Shown here in pieces: positions 44,161 through 51,909 of a DNA stretch of 64,000 bases (the first letter of the stretch is position 1; each line of letters opens with the position of its first letter). Where the stretch lies: NCBI RefSeq assembly GCF_005146945.1, contig NZ_SWMS01000011.1, positions 62,001 through 126,000 of the forward strand, written 5' to 3'. Source of the stretch: Prauserella endophytica (GTDB taxonomy: Bacteria > Actinomycetota > Actinomycetes > Mycobacteriales > Pseudonocardiaceae). The notes under the pieces are model-generated. The model saw only the letters and a program-made list of their open reading frames with translations, searched no databases and had not been told where the DNA came from. A program made the position numbers and the translations under genes.

Positions 44161-44173
44161 CTTTGCAAACTTT
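44161..44173. promoter_or_regulatory. RamB-type box in the aceA leader
   Basis: The minus strand reads AAAGTTTGCAAAG, matching the corynebacterial RamB motif (A/C-A-A/G-TTTGCAAA). It lies between the aceA promoter region and its ribosome-binding site. Confidence 0.65.
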
Positions 44174-44267
44174 GCGATTGCCTCGCTGTCCGTCTGACCA
44201 TGACATGTGCTGCGGAAACGACGCCACAGCTCCAATTTGCCAATTTCTGCGAAATCTCCGTAGCATG

Positions 44268-44284
44268 TTGCGAAGGTTGCGAAG
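44268..44284. promoter_or_regulatory. Tandem TTGCGAAG boxes upstream of ramB
   Basis: TTGCGAAGGTTGCGAAG is an eight-base direct repeat, and CTGCGAAAT lies nearby (44247-44255). These resemble half-sites of the TTTGCAAA box and may serve autoregulation. Confidence 0.4.
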
Positions 44285-44369
44285 CGCCGCTTCACACGTC
44301 ACAGAAAAGTTGGGGACTGAACCGGTTCCTTGATCGGTACGGGCCGGAAGATCTCCGAGGAGAAGGCCG

Positions 44370-45803
44370 ATGGTGGACAAGACTTTCGCCGGCGCGAAGC
44401 TGCGGCATCTGCGCGAGAGCCGCTCGATGAGCCAGGCGGACCTGGCGAGGCTGCTGGAAATCAGCCCCAGCTACCTCAACCAGATCGAGCACAACACCCG
44501 CCCCTTGACCGTTCCAGTGCTGCTGCGGATCACCGAGGCGTTCGGCGTCGACACCGAGTTCTTCGCCAACAACGACACCGCGCGGCTCGTCGCCGACGCG
44601 CGCGAGGCCCTGCTCGACGAGGCGATCGGGCTGGAGGCGAGCACGAGCGAGCTCAACGAGCTCGCCACCAACCTGCCCGCCATCGCGCAGGCGCTCGTGA
44701 AGCTGCACCGCTCCTACCGCAACGCCGTGGAGACCACGGCCGCGCTGGTCACCGAGAACGGCACCGGCCTGCACGGCAGCGCCGCCGCGGCGCTGCCGCA
44801 CGAGGAGGTCCGTGACTTCTTCTACGAGCGGGAGAACTACGTCGCCGAGCTCGACGAGCGGGCGGAGGCCATGTCCACCGAGATGGGACTGCGGCGCGGC
44901 GACGTGCACCGCGCGCTGCTCGACCGGCTGACCGACCACTACGGCGTGACCGTGACCAGCGAGGGCATCGACGAGGCGGCGGGCCAGCAGCACCGGTACG
45001 AGCCGGACGCGCGGATCCTGCGGCTCGCGCCGAGCCTGCGCATCGGGCAGCGGGCGTTCCGCATGGCCTCGCAGATCGCGCTGCTGGAGTACGACGACCT
45101 GATCACCGAGCTCGCCGACTCGTGGGCGTTCTCCGGCCCAGCGGCCCGCTCACTGGCGAGGGTCGGGCTGGCGAACTACTTCGCGGGCGCGCTGATCCTG
45201 CCCTACGGCCCGTTCCTGTCGACGGCGGAGAAGTACCGCTACGACATCGAGCGGCTGTGCGACCACTTCGGCGTGGGCTTCGAGACCGTGTGCCACCGGC
45301 TCTCCACGCTGCAGCGGCCGAAGGCGCGCGGCGTGCCGTTCTCGTTCGTGCGCGTCGACCGCGCAGGCAACATGTCGAAGCGGCAGTCGGCGGCGGGCTT
45401 CCACTTCTCCCGCGTCGGCGGCGCGTGCCCGCTGTGGTGCATCTACGAGGCGTTCACCTCACCCGGCAAGATCATCACGCAGATCGCGACGCTGCCCGAC
45501 GGCAAGAGCTACTTCTGGATCGCGCGCACGATCGCGCGCAACATCGGCGGCTACGGCAGCCCCGGCAAGATGTTCAGCGTCGGCCTCGGCTGCGAGCTCC
45601 GGCACGCGCGGCGGCTCATCTACTCCACCGGTCTCGACCTCGACGACCGGGCGGCCGCCACACCCATCGGCATGGGTTGCAAGGTGTGCGACCGCCCGGC
45701 CTGCCCGCAGCGGGCGTTCCCGACCATCGGCAAGCAGCTCACCGTGGACGAGAACACGAGCACGTTCGTGCCCTACCCCGCTGTCCCGAAGGCAGCCGAC
45801 TAG
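44370..45803 (+). CDS. ramB: RamB/ScfR-type short-chain fatty acyl regulator of acetate metabolism
   Basis: 477 residues. An XRE helix-turn-helix at ~8-62 (AKLRHLRESRSMSQADLARL, SPSYLNQIEHNTRPL), an M78-like domain (~190-290) that lacks a complete zinc-peptidase signature, and the DUF2083 C-terminal domain with GGACPLWCIYEAF and CKVCDRPACPQRAFPTIG, a four-Cys cluster that may bind metal. RamB controls aceA/aceB by carbon source in corynebacteria and mycobacteria. Divergent placement next to aceA and the TTTGCAAA box support the same role. GAGGAG precedes the ATG. Confidence 0.93.
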   Translation: MVDKTFAGAKLRHLRESRSMSQADLARLLEISPSYLNQIEHNTRPLTVPVLLRITEAFGVDTEFFANNDTARLVADAREALLDEAIGLEASTSELNELATNLPAIAQALVKLHRSYRNAVETTAALVTENGTGLHGSAAAALPHEEVRDFFYERENYVAELDERAEAMSTEMGLRRGDVHRALLDRLTDHYGVTVTSEGIDEAAGQQHRYEPDARILRLAPSLRIGQRAFRMASQIALLEYDDLITELADSWAFSGPAARSLARVGLANYFAGALILPYGPFLSTAEKYRYDIERLCDHFGVGFETVCHRLSTLQRPKARGVPFSFVRVDRAGNMSKRQSAAGFHFSRVGGACPLWCIYEAFTSPGKIITQIATLPDGKSYFWIARTIARNIGGYGSPGKMFSVGLGCELRHARRLIYSTGLDLDDRAAATPIGMGCKVCDRPACPQRAFPTIGKQLTVDENTSTFVPYPAVPKAAD

Positions 45804-45819
45804 GAGGGCTCACCTGACC

Positions 45820-45872
45820 GCAGTGAAGGCCACCTTGCCTGCGTTGAACGCAGTGAAGGTGGCCTTCACTGC
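45820..45872. repeat. GGCCACC hairpin repeat, copy 9, between convergent genes
   Basis: Arms GCAGTGAAGGCCACCTT (45820-45836) and complement (45856-45872), located 16 bases after the ramB stop and 9 bases before the M14 gene stop. Confidence 0.9.
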
Positions 45873-45880
45873 AGAAGGGG

Positions 45881-47146
45881 CTAGGGCTCCAGGACCTGGA
45901 GGCTCCGGCGCTCGGCATCGGCGACGCTGGGGCCGCGCGGCGGGATGGTGTCGTAGACGGCCGGGTCGAGGTTCTCCACCTGGCCGCTCGCGATCGACGA
46001 CAGCATGCCGTCGAGTCCGACGTAGACGGTCTGGGTCAGCTGCGTCCGGTACTTCTGGCCCAGCGTCTGCGTCTGCCCGCGCACCTCGAACAGCACCGCG
46101 CCGCTGCCGTTGAGGGCGAACGAGCCGAGCCCCGTGCCGGGCAGGTTCGTGTCCTGCGGGTACAGCGTGATGTTGCCGAAGAGCGGGTTGTTGTTGGCCC
46201 GGCCCTGCAGCGCGTTGTAGACGGCGACGTTGAGCTGCTTCGAGTACTCCAGGTCGTAGGTGTCGGCGTACTGCTCGAAGCCCGGCGTGGTGGCCGGATC
46301 GTCCACGAACCTGCCGGAGATCGACATGGTGACGAAGCGGCTCGGGTCGTCCGGCATCACGTAGCAGGCGCCCTGGTGGTGCAGGTCGACGTAGGTGTCC
46401 ACCTCGCCGAACTCCGCGACGAGGCCCTTGTAGACGTCACGGACGATGCGCGACTCCGGCGTGATGTACCAGCCGGTGTCTGCCGACGTGCCGGGGAAGT
46501 CCTCCGGCTTCGGCTCGTAGGACAGGTCGGGGTTGTAGTCGCGGTTGACGTCGAAGCCGGGCCGCTGCGAGTAGTCGTCGCCCTGACGCGGGGTGGTGTA
46601 GTAGTTCCACGCGGGCTCGCTGCCGCGCAGCTGCGGGAACCGGGCGGTGACCTCGTCCCACGTCATGTCGTTGCCGCGGCGGTCGAGCTCGGCGCCGTCG
46701 GGGTTCATCTTCGGGATCGCCACGACCGTCAGTTCGGAGCGCCAGCGCTTGGCCTTGGGCGAGTCGCTGGTGCCGAGGTAGTCGAGCAGTCGCAGGATCG
46801 CGTCGGTGCCGGTCTTCTCGTTGCCGTGGATCTCGCTGGTGATCAGCACGGCCTTGGGCCCGGTGCCGACCCGCGCGGCCCAGACCTCCCTGCCCCGGTT
46901 GCTCCGGCCGACCTCGGTCACGTCGACCGCGCCACCGCTGACCCGCTCGATGCGGGCGAGCTCGATGCCCAGCTCGCTGTGGTCGGTGAACTCGTGAACG
47001 GGCAGATCGCGCGGCTCGTCGCTGCACTGCGCCGCCGCCGGGGCGCCCGGAGAGGCGGCGGGCTGCGCCATGGCCGGCGTCGTCGCGGTGACGAGCGCGA
47101 GCACGGTGGCGCCGGTGACGGCGGCCACCAGGGAACGTCTGGGCAC
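45881..47146 (-). CDS. Secreted M14-family zinc carboxypeptidase
   Basis: 421 residues with a signal peptide (PRRSLVAAVTGATVLALVTA, AxA cleavage near residue 27). TSEIHGNEKTGTDA holds the first zinc His and Glu, YVDLHHQG the third ligand, and VLFEVRGQTQ the catalytic Glu near residue 365. The M14 fold is complete. Substrate could be peptides or wall cross-links. It has an inverted repeat (AGTTAG-N9-CTAACT) about 80 bases upstream. The 3' end abuts hairpin copy 9. Confidence 0.9.
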   Translation of the reverse strand: MPRRSLVAAVTGATVLALVTATTPAMAQPAASPGAPAAAQCSDEPRDLPVHEFTDHSELGIELARIERVSGGAVDVTEVGRSNRGREVWAARVGTGPKAVLITSEIHGNEKTGTDAILRLLDYLGTSDSPKAKRWRSELTVVAIPKMNPDGAELDRRGNDMTWDEVTARFPQLRGSEPAWNYYTTPRQGDDYSQRPGFDVNRDYNPDLSYEPKPEDFPGTSADTGWYITPESRIVRDVYKGLVAEFGEVDTYVDLHHQGACYVMPDDPSRFVTMSISGRFVDDPATTPGFEQYADTYDLEYSKQLNVAVYNALQGRANNNPLFGNITLYPQDTNLPGTGLGSFALNGSGAVLFEVRGQTQTLGQKYRTQLTQTVYVGLDGMLSSIASGQVENLDPAVYDTIPPRGPSVADAERRSLQVLEP

Positions 47147-47226
47147 GGCAACTCCTCAGGCTCTGCAAGGAACCCGCGCCGGAGCGCGGGTTGTCGGCTG
47201 TGGTGTTGCGGTGACGCCACCGTGAC

Positions 47227-47247
47227 AGTTAGTTATAGCGGCTAACT
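47227..47247. promoter_or_regulatory. Inverted repeat upstream of the M14 gene
   Basis: AGTTAG-N9-CTAACT in the 142-base gap upstream of the carboxypeptidase. The GTTAG/CTAAC half-sites are the same as in the marR operator 6.5 kb away, but with longer spacing. Confidence 0.35.
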
Positions 47248-47288
47248 ACTTCAGTGGAAAGCCCCCGATGCCGGACCCCGTGCGATCC

Positions 47289-48044
47289 TCACCCCTCGCC
47301 GAGGGTCTTCTGCAGCGCCTTGTTCGCCTTGCGGGCCATGTCCTTGACCGCCTCGCGCCGTTCGGCGTCGGCCTCGTAGTCGGCCTTGCGGTCGCGCACC
47401 ACCCGCGCCGGCGAGCCCACCGCGATGGCGTAGTCGGGGATGTCGCCGCGCACCACCGCGTGCGCGCCGAGCACGCAGCCCCGGCCGACGCGCGTGCCCT
47501 TGAGCACGGAGACCTTCGTGCCGATCCACGTGTCCGGGCCGATCCGCACCGGCGACTTGACGATCCCCTGGTCCTTGATCGGCAGGTTGATGTCCGCCGT
47601 GACGTGGTCGAAGTCGCAGATGTAGACCCAGTCGGCCACGAGGGTCGCGGCGCCGAGCTCGATGTCGAGGTAGCCGTTGACGACGTTCTGCCTGCCGAAC
47701 ACGGTCTTGTCGCCGATGCGCAGGGAGCCCTCGTGGCAACGGATGGCGTTGCCGTCGCCGATGTGCACCCAGCGGCCGATCTCCATCCGCCCGTAGCCGG
47801 GACGGCAGTGGATCTCGACGTTCTTGCCGAGGAAGACCATGCCGCGCAACACGATGTGCGGGTTGGCGATCCGGAACTTCAGCAGGCGCCAGTAGCGCAC
47901 GAGGTACCAGGGCGTGAAGGCGCGGTTGCGCACGATCCAGCGCAGCGAGTCGGCGGTCAGGAACTTCGCCTGCTCGGGGTCCCTGCGCCCCCGCCGCCAG
48001 GCCTGAACTCGCGAGAGCACCGGCGATCCCCACATGGACGTCAT
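47289..48044 (-). CDS. Hexapeptide-repeat (left-handed beta-helix) acyltransferase, Rv3034c-like
   Basis: 251 residues. After an N-terminal helical part with RNRAFTPWYLVRYWRLLKFR come imperfect hexapeptide turns from ~65 to ~205 (IVLRGMVFLGKNVEIHCRPG, VKSPVRIGPDTWIGTKVSVLKGTRVGRG, VVRGDIPDYAIAVGSPARVV). The His in DFDHV may be the catalytic base. Rv3034c near the mycobacterial MGLP genes has this architecture; an O-acyl or acetyl transfer to the methylglucose glucan is the natural hypothesis. The C-terminus is a charged helix. Confidence 0.8.
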   Translation of the reverse strand: MTSMWGSPVLSRVQAWRRGRRDPEQAKFLTADSLRWIVRNRAFTPWYLVRYWRLLKFRIANPHIVLRGMVFLGKNVEIHCRPGYGRMEIGRWVHIGDGNAIRCHEGSLRIGDKTVFGRQNVVNGYLDIELGAATLVADWVYICDFDHVTADINLPIKDQGIVKSPVRIGPDTWIGTKVSVLKGTRVGRGCVLGAHAVVRGDIPDYAIAVGSPARVVRDRKADYEADAERREAVKDMARKANKALQKTLGEG

Positions 48045-48091
48045 GCGGTGACCGTAACCTGTCGGGGGTAGGCCGAGTTCGAGGAGTGACC

Positions 48092-49060
48092 TTGAGGACG
48101 AAGCTGATCATCGACACCGACCCGGGCGTCGACGACGCGTTCGCGATCGCGCTCGCGGCGCTGTCCGACGACGTGGACCTCCTCGGCGTCACCACCGTGT
48201 TCGGCAACGTCCCGCTCACGGCCACCACCCGGAACGCGCAGCGGGTGCTCGCGCTGTGCAAGCGGGACGACGTGCCGGTCGCCGCGGGCGCGGAGCGTCC
48301 CCTGGTGCATCGGCAGCCGAGGGAGGCTCGCCCGGTGCACGGCAGCGACGGGCTCTCCGGCCGCTCCGCCGCACTGCCCGAGCCCTCCCGTGAGCTGGAG
48401 TCGACCGACGCGGTCACTCTGCTCGCCTCGCTGCTCGAGGCCGCCGACGAGCCCGTGACCATCGCCCCGATCGGCCCGCTGACGAACATCGCCGCGCTGC
48501 TCGCGGCACACCCCGGCCTGGCGAGCAGGATCGGCAGGCTCGTGATCATGGGCGGCGGGCTCGCCGGGGGCAACACCACGGCGGCGGCGGAGTTCAACAT
48601 CTGGAGCGACCCCGAGGCGGCGCACCGCGTGCTCGCGGGCGGCGAGGTGCCGTGCACGCTCGTGCCGCTGGACCTGACCCACCGCTGCGCGGTCGACGCC
48701 GCCTGGCTCGGCAGGCTGGCGGCCTCCGGCCCGATCGGCGCCGCGCTCGACGCACTCACCCCCGACTACCTCGCCCACTACCGCAAGGCGCTCGGCTTCG
48801 AGGGCATCGTCGTGCACGACGCGGTGGCCGTCGCCGAGGCGATCCGCCCGGGCATCCTGCGCACGGCGCCGGCCCCGGTACGGGTGGAGTGTTCGGTGGG
48901 TCCCGCCCGGGGCGCCACCATCGTCGACCGGCGCCCGCAGGGGCAGAAGGCCGACACCGACGGGCTCACCGGAGGACCGTTCACCGAGGTCGCGGTGGAC
49001 ACCGACCTCGAAGGGCTGCGCGAGTTCCTGCTCGACCGGCTCGCCGGACGCCGGGCGTGA
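48092..49060 (+). CDS. Inosine-uridine-preferring nucleoside hydrolase
   Basis: 322 residues. LIIDTDPGVDDAFAIALA is the calcium-binding DTDPGxDD signature; VTTVFGNVPLTATTRNA, IAPIGPLTNIAALL, IMGGG and VHDAVAVAEAI complete the active site. Hydrolyses ribonucleosides to base and ribose for salvage. TTG 48092 is preferred because GAGGAG stands five bases before it; GTG 48086 would sit inside that sequence. Cytoplasmic, no signal peptide. Confidence 0.9.
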   Translation: MRTKLIIDTDPGVDDAFAIALAALSDDVDLLGVTTVFGNVPLTATTRNAQRVLALCKRDDVPVAAGAERPLVHRQPREARPVHGSDGLSGRSAALPEPSRELESTDAVTLLASLLEAADEPVTIAPIGPLTNIAALLAAHPGLASRIGRLVIMGGGLAGGNTTAAAEFNIWSDPEAAHRVLAGGEVPCTLVPLDLTHRCAVDAAWLGRLAASGPIGAALDALTPDYLAHYRKALGFEGIVVHDAVAVAEAIRPGILRTAPAPVRVECSVGPARGATIVDRRPQGQKADTDGLTGGPFTEVAVDTDLEGLREFLLDRLAGRRA

Positions 49061-49094
49061 GGGCCGTGCTCACCGGGACGCAACCTCGGCTCCC

Positions 49095-49100
49095 TATTCT
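49095..49100 (+). promoter_or_regulatory. -10 element for the NlpC/P60 gene
   Basis: TATTCT, one mismatch from consensus type, ends six bases before ATG 49107. Confidence 0.5.
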
Positions 49101-49106
49101 GGGCTC

Positions 49107-50297
49107 ATGACGTTGGGGGACGAACCCACCACGCACCCCGAGGACGAGGCACCGAAGTCACGTCCCCGGCGGCGAACGCTCATCGTGGCGCTCGTCGCGG
49201 CCGTGGTGGCGGCGGGCACGCTGGTGGTCACGTTGCGGCTGTCGCCGGGCGACGGCGACGTGACGGCGGCGGCCTCGGCGGGCCGGGCGGGAACGGCGGG
49301 CACCACGAGCACCACCGCCCCGCTCTCGACCACCACGGCACCGCCGACGCCGAGCCAGACCGCGGTGCCCGAGGAGACGGGCCCGCGCTTCGAGGCGTGG
49401 GTCGACGACGTGGCCGACTGGCTCGGCATCCCGAGGCGCGCGATGTACGCTTACGCGTCGGCGACCGTGCGGCTCGGTGAGGAGCAGCCCGGGTGCGACC
49501 TGTCGTGGGTGACGCTCGCGGGCATCGGCAGCACCACCACGGACCACGGCAGGGCCGGAGGCGGCGAGATCGGCCCCGACGGCACCATGGCCCGGCCGAT
49601 CGGCACGATCGAGCTGCGGGACTTCTCCGGCGAGGTCATCTCCGTCGACGGCGCCGCGGGCCCGCTGCAGCTCTCCCCCGCGCTGTGGGACCGCTACCGG
49701 GTCAGCGCCTCGGACGAGGAACCCGACGTCCAGGACTTCGACGACGCCGCGCTGGCGGCGGCCCGCGCGCTGTGCGACGGCGGGCGCAACCTCGGCAACG
49801 GCCAGCAGTGGCTCGAGGGCGTGTCGGCCATCCACGACGCCCCGCTGTTCCTGCACCGCGTGCTCGCGACCGCGAACGTCTACGGCACCGTGGGCATGGC
49901 GGGCACCCCGCCCAACCGGGCCGCGCTCACGGCGGTGACCTTCGCGATCGACAAGATCGGCCTGCCGTACGAGTGGGGCGGCAACGGCCAGGAGAAGGGC
50001 GACATCGGCTTCGACTGCTCCGGCCTCACCACGGCGGCCTACGCCTCGGCAGGGGTGACGCTGCAGCGCACGGCGCACTGGCAGTACAACAGTGTCCCGC
50101 TCGTGCCCGCCGATGAGGAGCCGCGGCTCGGCGACCTGATCTTCTACGGCGACCCGGCGACGAAGATCCACCACGTCGGCATCTACATCGGCAACCAGCA
50201 GATGATCGACGCCCCGACCTTCGGCCAGGCCGTGCAGGTGCACAACTACCGCGAGCCCGGCGACAGCTTCGCGGGCGCGGGCAGGCCCACCGCGTGA
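49107..50297 (+). CDS. Membrane-anchored NlpC/P60 peptidoglycan hydrolase with degenerate transglycosylase domain
   Basis: 396 residues. A membrane segment at ~24-45, a Thr/Ser/Pro linker to ~90, a lysozyme-like SLT region (~95-240) and an NlpC/P60 domain (~270-396). The last has catalytic Cys in GFDCSGLTTAAYASAG, His in KIHHVGIYIG and a third polar residue further on. In the SLT region the position of the catalytic Glu (usually GIGxxES.HG) reads GIGSTTTDHG, so Glu is Thr. The endopeptidase is probably active; the transglycosylase is not. Coupled to the VOC gene by GTGA. Confidence 0.88.
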   Translation: MTLGDEPTTHPEDEAPKSRPRRRTLIVALVAAVVAAGTLVVTLRLSPGDGDVTAAASAGRAGTAGTTSTTAPLSTTTAPPTPSQTAVPEETGPRFEAWVDDVADWLGIPRRAMYAYASATVRLGEEQPGCDLSWVTLAGIGSTTTDHGRAGGGEIGPDGTMARPIGTIELRDFSGEVISVDGAAGPLQLSPALWDRYRVSASDEEPDVQDFDDAALAAARALCDGGRNLGNGQQWLEGVSAIHDAPLFLHRVLATANVYGTVGMAGTPPNRAALTAVTFAIDKIGLPYEWGGNGQEKGDIGFDCSGLTTAAYASAGVTLQRTAHWQYNSVPLVPADEEPRLGDLIFYGDPATKIHHVGIYIGNQQMIDAPTFGQAVQVHNYREPGDSFAGAGRPTA

Positions 50298-50998
50298 GCG
50301 GACGGCTCGGGTCCGTCGGCGAGTTCTGCTGGCTGGACCTGAAGACCCGCGACGTCGAGGCCACGTCGGCGTTTCTGTCCCGGACCCTCGGCTGGGAGTT
50401 CACCGCAGGCCGGCTCGGTGAGCGGCCCATGACCCTGATCTCCACGGGCGGACACCGGATCGGCGGCGTCAGCGATCTCGCGAACCCGGTCTACCCGCCC
50501 GGCATCCCGCCGCACGTGGCCTACTACCTCGCCGTGGACGATGTCGGCGCGTGCGCGAAGGAGGCGATCGCGTACGGCGCCACGATGGTGGTGGAGCCCT
50601 GCGACGTCGGAGAGCAGGGCCGGCTGGCCACACTCGTCGACCCGGTCGGCGCGGCGTTCTCCCTGTGGCGGCCGAAGGAGTTCCGAGGGTGGACGTTCCC
50701 GCCGGGCACCCCGGCGGCGCCGGCCCGGATGGTGGTCGCGTGCGCGGAGCCCGGCCGCGCCGGGGAGTTCTACGAGCGGATGCTCGGCGCGCCCTTCACC
50801 TCGGCGGTCTTCACCGAGGCGGACGAGCCGGAACCACGGTGGGAGGCCGCGGTGGCCGTCGCGGGCGCGCACGGCCCCGCGGCCCGCGTCGTCACACCCG
50901 AGGGAATGGGCTTCCCGGTCGCCGTTCAGCAGCGGCGGGGCGACGATCGCCGGATGCCTGCCGCGCCGCGATCGCCGTCTCGCCACGAGCGTGCCTGA
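50294..50998 (+). CDS. Two-domain VOC (glyoxalase-like) protein with shortened second domain
   Basis: 234 residues, GTG start overlapping the previous stop. The first VOC domain (~5-120) is complete: VGEFCWLDLKTRDVEATSAFLSRTLGWEF, PHVAYYLAVDDVGACAKEA, LVDPVGAAFSLWRP. The second begins AARMVVACAEPGRAGEFYERML-like at ~140 but its closing strands are missing; after residue ~205 the sequence is a low-complexity basic tail (DDRRMPAAPRSPSRHERA). The C-terminus may result from a frameshift or truncation. Function unknown. Confidence 0.75.
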   Translation: MSGRLGSVGEFCWLDLKTRDVEATSAFLSRTLGWEFTAGRLGERPMTLISTGGHRIGGVSDLANPVYPPGIPPHVAYYLAVDDVGACAKEAIAYGATMVVEPCDVGEQGRLATLVDPVGAAFSLWRPKEFRGWTFPPGTPAAPARMVVACAEPGRAGEFYERMLGAPFTSAVFTEADEPEPRWEAAVAVAGAHGPAARVVTPEGMGFPVAVQQRRGDDRRMPAAPRSPSRHERA

Positions 50999-51004
50999 GG
51001 TGAC

Positions 51005-51886
51005 TCAGCTCCCCTTGCGGAAGTACTCGACCAGCCGCGCGTAGCTGTCGTCACCGTGCCCGTTGGCGACGGCGCGGCGGACGAGTGCGAGCGTTCGTGC
51101 GGGCAGGTCGTCGTCGACACCGGCCGCCCGGCTCTCCCGCACCAGGTCGTCCACCGAGGGCAGGTGATGACGCAGGCCGCCGAACTCGAGCGCGTACTCG
51201 CCGCGGTCCACCTCGCTCGCGATCGAGGGCAGCAGCGACAGCAGCGCCGACATCGACGGATCCGCGGCCTCGAGGAAACGGGTCAGCTCGATTCCCTCGC
51301 CCGTGAGCAACGCCGCCGCGTGCAGGAAACCGTTGAGCGCACCCCACATCGTGCCGTGCACGGCCATGCCGTACAGCGTCGGCACGCCCGCGTCATCCGA
51401 GACGAGAACTCCCTTGCCGCCCAAGAGATCCAGCGCGGCGCGGAACCGGTCGTGGACCCCGCGCGAGCCGCCGTAGAACACCGTGGCGTCCGGGCGCCCG
51501 ACGCCGGGGGCGATCGTCATGAGCTGCCCGTGCAGGTACTCCGCGCCGCGCTCGGCCGCCCACCGCGCGACCGAGCGGGCCTCGGCCGACGTCCCGTCGG
51601 TCAGGTTCAGCACGGCGCGGCCGGCTAGCGCGTCGCCAGCCTGTTCCAGCACCTCGCGGGCGGCGGTGTTGCCCTGAACGCTCACGACCACAAGTTGGCT
51701 CGCCGTCACCGCCTCACGCACGGTCTCCGCGACGACGGCTCCGTTCGCGGCGAGCGCGTCGGCCCGTTCGCGGGTGCGGTTCCACCCGGTCACCGGATGA
51801 CCCCCGGAGAGGAACGCGCGGGCGAGCGCGGCGCCCATCTCGCCCAGGCCGAGCACGGTGACCGATTCCTTTGCCGTGGTAGTCAT
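51005..51886 (-). CDS. NAD(P)-dependent dehydrogenase of the 6PGDH/imine-reductase family
   Basis: 293 residues. VTVLGLGEMGAALARAFLSGG gives the Rossmann GxGxxG at residues ~12-18 and GWNRT the NADP-selecting position. The C-terminal helical domain (VHGTMWGALNGFLHAAALL) lacks the catalytic Lys found in hydroxyisobutyrate dehydrogenases, which points to the imine-reductase-like branch. Substrate unknown. Lies 23 bases after the P450 gene on the same strand, so the two probably form an operon. Confidence 0.82.
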   Translation of the reverse strand: MTTTAKESVTVLGLGEMGAALARAFLSGGHPVTGWNRTRERADALAANGAVVAETVREAVTASQLVVVSVQGNTAAREVLEQAGDALAGRAVLNLTDGTSAEARSVARWAAERGAEYLHGQLMTIAPGVGRPDATVFYGGSRGVHDRFRAALDLLGGKGVLVSDDAGVPTLYGMAVHGTMWGALNGFLHAAALLTGEGIELTRFLEAADPSMSALLSLLPSIASEVDRGEYALEFGGLRHHLPSVDDLVRESRAAGVDDDLPARTLALVRRAVANGHGDDSYARLVEYFRKGS

Positions 51887-51909
51887 TCCACGACGGTAGG
51901 AGCTCGACC

